Positions 51,793-59,905 of a stretch of 64,000 bases of DNA are shown here, in pieces. Where the stretch lies: assembly GCA_019752535.1 (NCBI GenBank), contig JAIEMA010000005.1:62001-126000 (forward strand), in the 5' to 3' direction. The number at the start of each line of letters is the position of its first letter. Within the stretch, counting starts at the first letter, position 1. The notes under the pieces were generated by a model. That model did not search any database, had not been told where the DNA came from, and saw only the letters and a program-made list of their open reading frames with translations. The DNA comes from Bacteriovoracaceae bacterium. GTDB taxonomy: Bacteria > Bdellovibrionota > Bacteriovoracia > Bacteriovoracales > Bacteriovoracaceae. A program made the translations under genes and the position numbers.

Positions 51793-52644
51793 CTACACAA
51801 TGTCAGAGAAGATCTTTAGCTTAGAAGTTCGCTTCGATTCTTCAATACGTAGTGATTCAAAATCTGAAGCATAGTTTCTTTTTTGAAGTTCACTCTTGAG
51901 AAATTCTGCAGCCTTTTCTTCAAGGAATAATTTCTTTCCATAATGACCATTGAGAATCAATACGATCTCTTCGCTCTCAAAATAGATTCCCCCCCCCTGA
52001 CTCTCACCTAGTCTGTAGGACAAATTGAGCAGCTGCACTTTCTTTTGCTGCAACGGTGTCAAGGCTTTTACTTTTAAAGAATACTTTGGGGGCACATAAA
52101 TCGATAAGTATTCATTGGATTTTTGAGGAGTACGAACACAGAGAGTAATTGTGGGGAACTTTAGATGGACGATCTTGTGAATGAATTCTTCACCTCTTTT
52201 AATTTCTTGCACAGAGTTTGTCTCAAGAATTTCCGAGCCCAATTCTAAAGTCTTACCTTCAGATAAGATCTGCCCTTTATTTTCAGCTTCAAATTTATAT
52301 CTGGTTTGCAGCGAGGCACCTTCGATGACTTTAAACGCACCTTCGAAGTGATGATCATGAATTGATGTATCAGTGTGAAACCAATAATACATATCAATAC
52401 AAAATTCCTCGCATCGATAGAGTGTTATTGAAAAATCACTAAATTCACCTTGAGGAAAGGTTTGGGAAGGGAGTTCAAGTTTACTTATTCCCAACTCCAA
52501 ATCTGCGAGCTGAGGTATACCCTCAATCTTTGTTGCCTTAAGCTCCTGAATTGAGACTTGAGCAAAAGATGAGGCCTTCATCTTTTGAGTGATACTTTCA
52601 CCTAATTTAATAATTTGCCGTTGAAATGCTTCTAGATTATTCAT
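51793..52644 (-). CDS. Cupin-like protein, possibly cysteine-dioxygenase type
   Basis: A 283-residue soluble protein. The segment FHTDTSIHDHHFEGAFKVIEG, with H-x-H and a following G-x-F, is the cupin motif 1 pattern seen in metal cupins such as cysteine dioxygenases, and the later FIHKIVHLKFPTITLCVR could supply the second-motif histidine. The rest is not recognisable. It is a single gene convergent with the small lipoprotein. Confidence 0.45.
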   Translation of the reverse strand: MNNLEAFQRQIIKLGESITQKMKASSFAQVSIQELKATKIEGIPQLADLELGISKLELPSQTFPQGEFSDFSITLYRCEEFCIDMYYWFHTDTSIHDHHFEGAFKVIEGASLQTRYKFEAENKGQILSEGKTLELGSEILETNSVQEIKRGEEFIHKIVHLKFPTITLCVRTPQKSNEYLSIYVPPKYSLKVKALTPLQQKKVQLLNLSYRLGESQGGGIYFESEEIVLILNGHYGKKLFLEEKAAEFLKSELQKRNYASDFESLRIEESKRTSKLKIFSDIV

Positions 52645-52692
52645 GTTGAATAATTCTAGCCTTAGGGCGAGCATAAATGCACTAAAATGAGA

Positions 52693-52712
52693 AAGGGCCC
52701 CTAAGGGCCCTT
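52693..52712 (-). terminator. Hairpin terminator after the serine protease gene
   Basis: Eight-bp stem AAGGGCCC/GGGCCCTT with a 4-nt loop, followed on the minus strand by TTTCTCATTTT. It lies 28 bp after the protease stop codon and 48 bp before the cupin-like gene start. Confidence 0.6.
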
Positions 52713-52739
52713 CTTAATTTAAGATTGGGGAACTCAATC

Positions 52740-53624
52740 TTATTGCAGGCGCTTCAGAGACTTAATATTGGTGATATATGTTACATCTTCACCGCGGCCA
52801 TCGTCGTTACCTTGTACATTCGACACCCTACAACCATTCGGGCCCGCCACATAATCTGTATCACCGCGTACGAGAATTCCCTCAACTTCTAATGTATTGG
52901 CATTGAAAACGGCTGAACCTGAGTTACCACCGTAAGTATCAAGGTTGCCAACAAAGTACATCTCCTTCGTTGAGCGAACCTTTGCACCTGCAGCGACTTT
53001 AGTTGGTAAGCCTGTTGGATGGCCAATCACAACGATTGGAGTTCCAACTGCAATCTTTCCTGATTTTCTGAAATTCAATGGACGTCTAGCCGTTACTGGA
53101 CGATCGAGCTCAATCACTGCGTAATCATTTTGATCATTACTTAAAACTTGCTCGATAATTTTTTTACATCCATAGATATTTTCTTTTCTCACAGTCACTT
53201 TGTTCACGCCCGGAGTATCGAGTTTATAGTCAAATACCCATTTGAAATCTGAACAATCACCCATGCTCTTCATGCAGTGACCAGCAGTCACAAGAATCTT
53301 GTCACTGACTAAAAATCCAGAACAATTGGCAGCCGTAGGTTGAGCTGCAAATCTCTCCGTCGCACAAATTCCACGACTCATAAGAGTTGGACCAGAGATG
53401 ACGATGTCTTTTTTGCTTCCACCACTCCATCCTCCACCCGTTGTCGCTAAATCCTTAGCAGGAATCATGGCGGCAGTGGAATTGGCGACTTCTACAAGAG
53501 CACTACTTGTCACTTCATAAATATCTTGTCTGTTATCATCACCATAAATGACTTTAGGTTCATGTCTTTGAGCTAGGGCTCCTAATGAACTTAGAGCAAG
53601 AGTAGCAAGTAGGATTTTTTTCAT
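52740..53624 (-). CDS. Secreted trypsin-like serine protease
   Basis: A 294-residue exported protein (signal peptide 1-19, ending ALAQ) with a ~60-residue pro-region, then the chymotrypsin fold with triad His116 (TAGHC), Asp167 (NDYAVIEL) and Ser235 (GGNSGSAV). Six or more cysteines can form disulfides. It differs from the lipoprotein protease at 11 kb by being soluble. The start at 53624 has GGGAG 6 nt upstream. A longer in-frame frame continues upstream into the feoB 3' region but is not coding-like. Confidence 0.88.
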   Translation of the reverse strand: MKKILLATLALSSLGALAQRHEPKVIYGDDNRQDIYEVTSSALVEVANSTAAMIPAKDLATTGGGWSGGSKKDIVISGPTLMSRGICATERFAAQPTAANCSGFLVSDKILVTAGHCMKSMGDCSDFKWVFDYKLDTPGVNKVTVRKENIYGCKKIIEQVLSNDQNDYAVIELDRPVTARRPLNFRKSGKIAVGTPIVVIGHPTGLPTKVAAGAKVRSTKEMYFVGNLDTYGGNSGSAVFNANTLEVEGILVRGDTDYVAGPNGCRVSNVQGNDDGRGEDVTYITNIKSLKRLQ

Positions 53625-53704
53625 TTCTTCTCCCAAGGAAGAGGTGGTGTGCGCGGACACTATCGAGAGTGAGACGATATGGCAGGGGGGTGTGAAAAGA
53701 TTTC

Positions 53705-55549
53705 TTACAGCAAAATTCGATAAGTCAAAAAGGCCATAACCCACGCTAATACAAGGGTATAGGCAACCATACCTAGGGGGGCAGCCCAACTTCCTGACTC
53801 TCTTTTGATCACGGCAATTGTGGAGATGCATTGAGGGGCAAAAACAAACCAAACGATCAATGAAGCCAAAGTAGCCAAAGAGTATTGCGTGCCAAGGACT
53901 GAAGTTAACTGACTGGCCTGTGACTCCTCATCTCCTTCAACAGCATAGACTGTACTTAAAGCCGCCACGAGAACTTCTCTTGCGCCCATCGCAGGAACGA
54001 GGGCGGTATTAATTTTCCAATCAAAGCCGAGAGGAGCAAAAATGGGAGTAAAGGCTTTTCCAATCACAGCAGCATAAGAGTGCTCAATATCACCCATCGA
54101 TCCATTTTCGTGACGAGGGAATGAAACTAAAGCCCAAATGACCAGCGAGAGAAGGAGAATCACTTTACCGGCCTTACTCACAAAAATTTGGGCTTTGTTC
54201 ATAAGGGTGCGAGCAAGGTGTCTTAACTTTGGCAATCTGTAGGGTGGCAATTCCATCAGAAGCATTGAGGGAGCTTCATGAGGCATGACTTTTCTTAAGA
54301 CTGCGGCGACCAAAATTGAACTTATCATTGGAAAGACATAGAGACTCATCATAGCGATTCCTTGATAGGAAAAAGGTCCTAGATGAGCTGATGAGGGAAT
54401 GATCGCTGCAATTAACAAAGTAAAGACTGGTAAGCGAGCAGAGCAAGTCGTGAGAGGAATAACCATCATCGCAACTAACCTTTCACGGCGATCTTCTAAA
54501 ATACGAGTCGCAAGAACACCAGGAATAGCACAGGCATGACTTGAGAGAAGTGGAATCATGGCTTTTCCTGGAAGCCCAAGCTTTCTCATAAAGCCATCCA
54601 TCAAAAATGCCGCTCGTCCTAAATAACCCACATCCTCTAGGAACTGAATGAACAAGAAGAGTAAAAGAATTTGTGGAAGAAAAACAATAACACCACCCAC
54701 TCCTCCTATAATTCCATCAACAATTAAACTGTGGAGCAAAGGATGTGTAATCAGTTGACCGACTTGAGTGCCCAAAAATGACAGAGCTGCCTCAATAAGA
54801 TCTTGAGCGGGCCCCGCCCAACTGAAGAGGGCCTGGAACATAAGAAATAAAAGTCCAAATAGGACAAAAAATCCGCCAATAGGATGAAGTGCTAAGCTAT
54901 CAAGTCTAGCCGTTAAAGAGTCTGGACGAAGTGGTGTTTGAATAACTTCTTTTAACCACATATCAATTGTTTTAAATTTCTCAGAAACATAGAGAGGGTT
55001 TTTAATTCTTTTTTGATAATCTGGAGCGATCTCTATATTTTTAGCTTCAAAATGATGGAGCGACTGCCCGACTACTTCTTTTAATTGAGGCAAGCCTTCA
55101 CCCGTGATGGCCGAGACAGGAATGACAGTACAGCCCGAGAGTTGAGAGAGCTTTTCGAAATTTAAAATCTGACCACGCTTTTGAGATTGATCCATCTGAG
55201 TCAGAGCAATGACGGGTCTGTGACCAAGCTCTAAGATTTGAAGCAAAAGATAAATAGACTTTTGTAAATGAGTCGAGTCCAAAACTAAAATAAGTGGGCC
55301 TGAGTTTTGAATTTTTCCAGTGAGCCAGTCGCGGGCCACTTTTTCATCTAAGGTCGCCACATCTAAAGAATACAAACCCGGTAAGTCTACAAGCTCACAG
55401 CCCTCACCTTGAGGAAGCGACATGTGAGCCATTTTTTTCTCAACAGTCACACCAGGAAAGTTCGCTACTTTTTGAAAACTACCCGTCAAAGCATTAAACA
55501 ATGCTGTCTTACCTACATTGGGCATTCCTACAAGTGCGACAGAGTTCAT
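53705..55549 (-). CDS. feoB: Ferrous iron transporter FeoB (short form)
   Basis: A 614-residue protein: N-terminal GTPase domain (G1 GMPNVGKTA, G2 Thr in FPGVTV, G3 DLPG, G5 SAITG) and C-terminal membrane domain with about ten helices and paired Gate motifs (FLPQILLLFLFIQFLEDVGYLGR in parts: VFLPQILLLFLF and LEDVGYLGRAAF; CSARLPVFTLL). It imports Fe2+ at the inner membrane. G4 should be NxxD but reads TQMD. The protein is about 130 residues shorter than E. coli FeoB. It overlaps feoA by one base. Confidence 0.92.
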   Translation of the reverse strand: MNSVALVGMPNVGKTALFNALTGSFQKVANFPGVTVEKKMAHMSLPQGEGCELVDLPGLYSLDVATLDEKVARDWLTGKIQNSGPLILVLDSTHLQKSIYLLLQILELGHRPVIALTQMDQSQKRGQILNFEKLSQLSGCTVIPVSAITGEGLPQLKEVVGQSLHHFEAKNIEIAPDYQKRIKNPLYVSEKFKTIDMWLKEVIQTPLRPDSLTARLDSLALHPIGGFFVLFGLLFLMFQALFSWAGPAQDLIEAALSFLGTQVGQLITHPLLHSLIVDGIIGGVGGVIVFLPQILLLFLFIQFLEDVGYLGRAAFLMDGFMRKLGLPGKAMIPLLSSHACAIPGVLATRILEDRRERLVAMMVIPLTTCSARLPVFTLLIAAIIPSSAHLGPFSYQGIAMMSLYVFPMISSILVAAVLRKVMPHEAPSMLLMELPPYRLPKLRHLARTLMNKAQIFVSKAGKVILLLSLVIWALVSFPRHENGSMGDIEHSYAAVIGKAFTPIFAPLGFDWKINTALVPAMGAREVLVAALSTVYAVEGDEESQASQLTSVLGTQYSLATLASLIVWFVFAPQCISTIAVIKRESGSWAAPLGMVAYTLVLAWVMAFLTYRILL

Positions 55550-55785
55550 TATTTAATCTCTTCAATCCCAATCATGAGAGCTTCACTTTTTGCTAAAGCG
55601 ACATTGATCCCACGTATGCGCACTAAAAATGGATTTTTTAATATGGGAGCAACAGCTTCGCATTTGACTTCCATTCCAGGCACAAAACCCAGCTGGCGAA
55701 AACGAGAAGCAACCGGTGAATCTTCGTCCACCGTGAGACTGAGTATTCGATAATTCTGTTGAAGAGTCGCTTCGTTTAAAGTCAT
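55549..55785 (-). CDS. feoA: FeoA-type ferrous iron transport protein
   Basis: A 78-residue SH3-like protein matching FeoA: MTLNEATLQQNYRILSL opening, RQLGFVPGMEVKCE in the centre and a C-terminal LAKSEALMIGIE strand. FeoA binds FeoB's GTPase domain and supports iron uptake. A TTG in frame at 55821 would make 90 residues, but that TTG is better read as part of the -35 box, and the ATG at 55785 gives the usual family length. Confidence 0.85.
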   Translation of the reverse strand: MTLNEATLQQNYRILSLTVDEDSPVASRFRQLGFVPGMEVKCEAVAPILKNPFLVRIRGINVALAKSEALMIGIEEIK

Positions 55786-55821
55786 GGGGTTTGATATATC
55801 AAACACTTGGATGCCTGACAA
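55786..55821 (-). promoter_or_regulatory. Leaderless feoA promoter with a 16-bp palindromic operator
   Basis: Minus-strand -35 TTGTCA (55821-55816) and -10 TATATC (55798-55793) are 17 bp apart, and the -10 ends 7 nt before the feoA ATG. The perfect palindrome GTTTGATATATCAAAC (55789-55804) covers the -10, the right place for an iron-responsive repressor. The half-site TTGATA recurs in the 22-bp palindrome at 18169. Confidence 0.6.
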
Positions 55822-55903
55822 GCCATCCTTTGCTAAATCTTAACCTGGCCTAAGGCCTTCTGACCGAGATATCACCATAAAAACCGAGACTTTGGAGTTA
55901 TCT

Positions 55904-57436
55904 ATGACACGCTTTATGATTGTTCTCATCTTCGTTTTAGCTGGCTGTGCAAGCAAATATGAACCGAATAAAAGCTACAAACTCACCCTTCTTCATACCA
56001 ATGATCACCACGGTCGTTTTTGGTCAAACAAAGATGGCGAATGGGGATTGTCTGCTCGCTCTACTTTAATAAAAAGCATTCGCAAAGAAGCGAACTCCGC
56101 TAACGCTGATGTACTTTTACTTGATGCTGGTGATGTCAACACAGGGATTCCGCAGTCTGACATGTTGGACGCTGAGCCGGATTTTAAGGGAATGTCGCGT
56201 CTTCAGTACGATGCGATGGCAGTTGGTAATCACGAATTTGACAACAACCTAGAAGTTATTCGCAAACAAGAAAGCTGGGCCGGTTTCCCATTTCTTTCGG
56301 CCAATATTTATAAAGATGGTAAAAGATTATTTAAACCCTACATCATCAAAAACATGCATGGGTTAAAAGTAGCCATCTTGGGTCTTACGACAAAGGACAC
56401 TCCACTAAAATCAAAAATGGAAGGTCACGTAAACGTCGAGTTTAGAGATCCTATTGAAGAAGCTAAGTTAATTGTTCCGGAACTAAGAAAAAAAGTACAA
56501 ATCGTTATCGCTCTTACTCATATGGGACATTTCGCCAATGAAAATCATGGAGCTGACTCGCCAGGAGATGTAACTCTTGCAAGAACTGTCTCAGGGATCG
56601 ATATAATTATCGGTGGCCACACCCAAATTCCTCTCTTCAAGCCAGACATCCAGAACGGAACTATAATTGTTCAAGCTTATGAGTGGGGAAAGTATTTAGG
56701 TAAGATTGATGTCGTGAGCAAGAATGGAAAGCTAGAGCTCAAAAATTATGAATTGATTCCTATCAATCATAAAGATCAAAAAGAAAAAATTGCTGAAGAT
56801 AAGGAATTAAAAGAATTCCTCGCTCCTTTTAAATCACAAGGTGATAAGACTTTGCTTGTTGCTGTAGGAAAGAGTGACGAAAAACTAGAAGGTGACAGAG
56901 CCGTTGTTCGTTTTAAAGAAACAAACTTAGGCAACATCGTGACTGAAGCCTATCGCTCAAAGTTTGGAGCAGACATCGGCTTAGCTAATGCTGGTGGCAT
57001 TAGAGATAGTATCCCAGCTGGTGTCATCAATTATGAGAGCATTCTTACTGTCCTTCCATTTGGAAATGACATCGTGACTGTTCAATTATCCGGCATGGAA
57101 CTCAAGGCTTATCTCTCTCGCGTCCTCTCTGAGCTCACGCCAGGATCAGGGAGTTATGCCCAAATGACGGGAGTAAAGGCGACTTTTAATCTCAAGAATA
57201 AAACATTTAGCAAGTTAGTGATTGCTAACAAACCAATTGAGATGAAAAAAATCTACACCCTTGCCCTCCCAAGCTTTATCGCTGGAGGCGGTGATAACTG
57301 GCCTGATCTTCGTAGCAAAAATCTTCAAAGCTTTGGATTTATGGATGCAGATGTTGTCCGTGAGTACATTACGAAGCACGGAACATTTAAAACAAATGAA
57401 TTTGGGCCATTCGATAACATCAAAATTTTAAAGTAA
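55904..57436 (+). CDS. UshA-like 5'-nucleotidase/phosphodiesterase lipoprotein
   Basis: A 510-residue lipoprotein (lipobox LAGC). The metallophosphatase motifs are complete: HTNDHHGRF, DAGDVNTG, VGNHEFDNN, ALTHMG and GGHTQIP, followed by the C-terminal 5_nucleotid_C domain with NAGGIRDSIPAG. It hydrolyses nucleotides or nucleotide sugars outside the inner membrane, releasing nucleosides for uptake. GGAG lies 6 nt before the ATG at 55904. It is divergent from feoA. Confidence 0.9.
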   Translation: MTRFMIVLIFVLAGCASKYEPNKSYKLTLLHTNDHHGRFWSNKDGEWGLSARSTLIKSIRKEANSANADVLLLDAGDVNTGIPQSDMLDAEPDFKGMSRLQYDAMAVGNHEFDNNLEVIRKQESWAGFPFLSANIYKDGKRLFKPYIIKNMHGLKVAILGLTTKDTPLKSKMEGHVNVEFRDPIEEAKLIVPELRKKVQIVIALTHMGHFANENHGADSPGDVTLARTVSGIDIIIGGHTQIPLFKPDIQNGTIIVQAYEWGKYLGKIDVVSKNGKLELKNYELIPINHKDQKEKIAEDKELKEFLAPFKSQGDKTLLVAVGKSDEKLEGDRAVVRFKETNLGNIVTEAYRSKFGADIGLANAGGIRDSIPAGVINYESILTVLPFGNDIVTVQLSGMELKAYLSRVLSELTPGSGSYAQMTGVKATFNLKNKTFSKLVIANKPIEMKKIYTLALPSFIAGGGDNWPDLRSKNLQSFGFMDADVVREYITKHGTFKTNEFGPFDNIKILK

Positions 57437-57513
57437 GTTCGCATTCGCCTGAGCCCAAAACTCAGGCTCTGTGCCTCAAGACTAGACTATTTTTCAAGTG
57501 TCAGAGACGATAA

Positions 57514-57535
57514 AGGTAACCAAGGATGGTTACTT
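57514..57535 (+). promoter_or_regulatory. Hairpin that presents the ribosome site in its loop
   Basis: A stem AGGTAACCA/TGGTTACTT (nine pairs, one G-T) closes over the 4-nt loop AGGA (57523-57526), which is the Shine-Dalgarno of the nuclease gene. The stem ends right at the ATG (57536). It could let a protein or temperature control nuclease translation. Confidence 0.5.
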
Positions 57536-58303
57536 ATGAAAAGACTAGGATTAGGTCTTCTTTCACTGCTTGTAAGTTTCACTTCTCTCGCCTCTCCGGC
57601 ATGGTCACCCATCGACCAAGATCACCTTGAAATAGTCGACCATTTTGCCATCACCATTGGCTACAGTGAGGAATTTGAAGTCCCTCAATGGGTTGGATAT
57701 GTCATGAGAAAAGATAATCTGAGGGGATGTGTATCAAGAGGCAGCAACTTTAGAGTTGATCCACTGATTTCTACCAGAAGTGCCTCTCCAGATGACTATA
57801 AGTCCTCTGGCTTTGATAGAGGTCACATCGCTCCTGCAGGAGACATGAAATGGCATGCTCAAGCCATGAGTGAGTCGTTTTACATGAGCAACATGACTCC
57901 TCAAACAGCAAAAATGAATAGAGGCCAGTGGGCACAATTAGAAAATCAGGCACGTGCTTGGATGAAAGAAGCCGATGAAACACTTGTGATCTCTGGGCCC
58001 ATCCTTCAAGCGGGTCTGCCAAGAATTGGAAACTCTCAAGTGGCCGTTCCTTATGAGCATTACAAAATATTATTAAGAAACAGGGCCGGAAAAAAGAGCG
58101 CCATTGCCTTTTTGATGGGGCAGAATCCAGCGACAAACGATTTAAGTACTTATGCAGTAAGTGTTCGTACCATTGAAGAGAAAACGGGGCTGAATTTCTT
58201 TCCTCATCTCTCACAAAGCGAACAAGATGATGTTGAGCAAAATCTAGATCTCAATCAATGGAATTTTAAAGCTTCTTTTAATTATGATCCTTGCCTAAAC
58301 TAA
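57536..58303 (+). CDS. Secreted NUC1-type DNA/RNA endonuclease
   Basis: A 255-residue exported protein (signal peptide 1-20, ending LASPA). The DNA/RNA non-specific endonuclease core is present: FDRGHIAPAGDM (DRGH 94-97, His97 the general base), MSNMTPQ (Asn119) and NRGQWAQLE (metal Asn128). It resembles Serratia nuclease/EndoG and would degrade prey nucleic acid. Its Shine-Dalgarno is in a hairpin loop. Its end overlaps the convergent kinase gene by 9 bp. Confidence 0.9.
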   Translation: MKRLGLGLLSLLVSFTSLASPAWSPIDQDHLEIVDHFAITIGYSEEFEVPQWVGYVMRKDNLRGCVSRGSNFRVDPLISTRSASPDDYKSSGFDRGHIAPAGDMKWHAQAMSESFYMSNMTPQTAKMNRGQWAQLENQARAWMKEADETLVISGPILQAGLPRIGNSQVAVPYEHYKILLRNRAGKKSAIAFLMGQNPATNDLSTYAVSVRTIEEKTGLNFFPHLSQSEQDDVEQNLDLNQWNFKASFNYDPCLN

Positions 58304-59905
58304 AGGAAGTTCAATCACAAAAGTTGTTAGTTGAGATTTTTCTAGTAAATACAACTTACCCTTATGAGATTCTATTATCTTCTTTGAGATGGATAAGCCA
58401 AGGCCCACACCTTTTCCAATATCCTTGGTGGTAAAGAATGGCTCAAATATTTTTTGAGTCATCTCTTTTGGAACACCTGGGCCTGTATCAGAAATGGAGA
58501 TTTTGACGTGGCCTTCTATTAAATCAATTTTAAGACCTACAGTCCCACCAGCTTTTAAAACTTGGAAAGCATTCATAAGCAAATTGAGTAAGACTTGAGA
58601 AATTTCGATAGGACGACAAAATACTTCGACGTCATTCTTTAACAGCTCGATGTTGAGAGTAATTTTTTCTTCGATGAATTTATCTTTTACGAGGTCATAG
58701 GTGTCTTTAACAATTGAATTCAAGCTCTGATGAACCATCGGATCTTGAGAGGAATCTCTCGACATTCGTTTCATCGAAAGAACTGTTTTTGAAATCCTCT
58801 GCAAAGTAAGATTTGATTTATCTAAATATTGTAGAAAGTTCTCTTTATTAAAATTATCTCTTTCAAGATTCTTTTTCATCAAATCGATAAATCCTCTCAA
58901 AATACTTAAAGGATTGTTGATCTCATGAGCAATCCCTCCGGCCATTTCACCAAGAGCTGTTAGTTTGGTTGATTGTCTCAAGCGAATATCACTCTCTTTT
59001 CTCTTCGAGATATCTTCACAAACGATAACGACTCCACCTATTTCACCTTGGAAATTCTTCCAGGGAACCAGCTGCCATGAAATCCAAGTTGAAACTCCAG
59101 GAGATAAAATAATCTCTTCATCTGGGTTGCCTAAGACTTCACCCATTTGACATCGTAGCACACGCTGTTTCCATTCATCTTGATAATGAGCGTGAGCGTC
59201 CCAAACCTTTACCCCAATAGGATTTTCTACAATGAATTCATATTGTTTAAGCCAAGAATCTGACAAAGCGATATAGCGGGACTCTTTGTCTAACATGGCC
59301 AAAGGTAGAGGAAGCGCAGTTAAAAGGGCTTTGAGTTCTTTTTCTCTAATTTCTTTTTTTTCAGCTTCAAGTAATTTATTAAGAATACGTCTATGATCAG
59401 CTTCAAAGATGCCACTGGCAAATGAGGCCACCATAATAGCAAAAAACTTGTCTTCTGTAGTCCATTCCCGATTTCTGACGGATGATTCACAACAAATAAT
59501 ACCGGCCATCTCGCCATCAAAAAAAACAGGAACATCAATTAGTGAATTCACGTTAAAAGGAACACAGTAACTATCCTTGAATTCAGAAGTAAAAGGACTA
59601 GTCATGCAGTCTTCTACCGCAACAACTCTCTCCTCTTTAATCGCAGCAAAATAAAGAGGGGCTTCGTCTTCCGTTATGACTGCGCCATCACTCCATTTTT
59701 TGGTGTTAACATCAAAATTAGCTTCTGAGACAATTTGAGTTCTTTCCTTATCATAAGACCAGAAACCCACAATATCGATTTCCATGGCTTGTGCCACTTC
59801 TTGAGTCAGGAAACGTAATGCCGTCTTTCGATCACCTTTGTTTAACAGTGAGTGACTGGCGATCCTGGCAATTGTGGTTTGATAAAAATTGAAATCTCTC
59901 TTCAT
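58295..59905 (-). CDS. Sensor histidine kinase (GAF, PAS, HisKA, HATPase)
   Basis: A 536-residue cytoplasmic kinase: GAF (about 25-175), PAS (about 190-300), HisKA with His near 325 (IAHEINNPLSILRGF), HATPase with NLLMNAFQVLKAGG and DTGPGVP and GVGLGLSISKKI. No receiver domain or partner regulator is adjacent. The ATG follows directly after the M3 peptidase stop, so the kinase is the last gene of a four-gene operon. Confidence 0.9.
   Translation of the reverse strand: MKRDFNFYQTTIARIASHSLLNKGDRKTALRFLTQEVAQAMEIDIVGFWSYDKERTQIVSEANFDVNTKKWSDGAVITEDEAPLYFAAIKEERVVAVEDCMTSPFTSEFKDSYCVPFNVNSLIDVPVFFDGEMAGIICCESSVRNREWTTEDKFFAIMVASFASGIFEADHRRILNKLLEAEKKEIREKELKALLTALPLPLAMLDKESRYIALSDSWLKQYEFIVENPIGVKVWDAHAHYQDEWKQRVLRCQMGEVLGNPDEEIILSPGVSTWISWQLVPWKNFQGEIGGVVIVCEDISKRKESDIRLRQSTKLTALGEMAGGIAHEINNPLSILRGFIDLMKKNLERDNFNKENFLQYLDKSNLTLQRISKTVLSMKRMSRDSSQDPMVHQSLNSIVKDTYDLVKDKFIEEKITLNIELLKNDVEVFCRPIEISQVLLNLLMNAFQVLKAGGTVGLKIDLIEGHVKISISDTGPGVPKEMTQKIFEPFFTTKDIGKGVGLGLSISKKIIESHKGKLYLLEKSQLTTFVIELPLV

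Noticed and set aside
57447-57467. 7-bp stem GCCTGAG/CTCAGGC after the UshA-like gene
   Set aside because: No T run follows, so it is at most a weak processing or pausing element.
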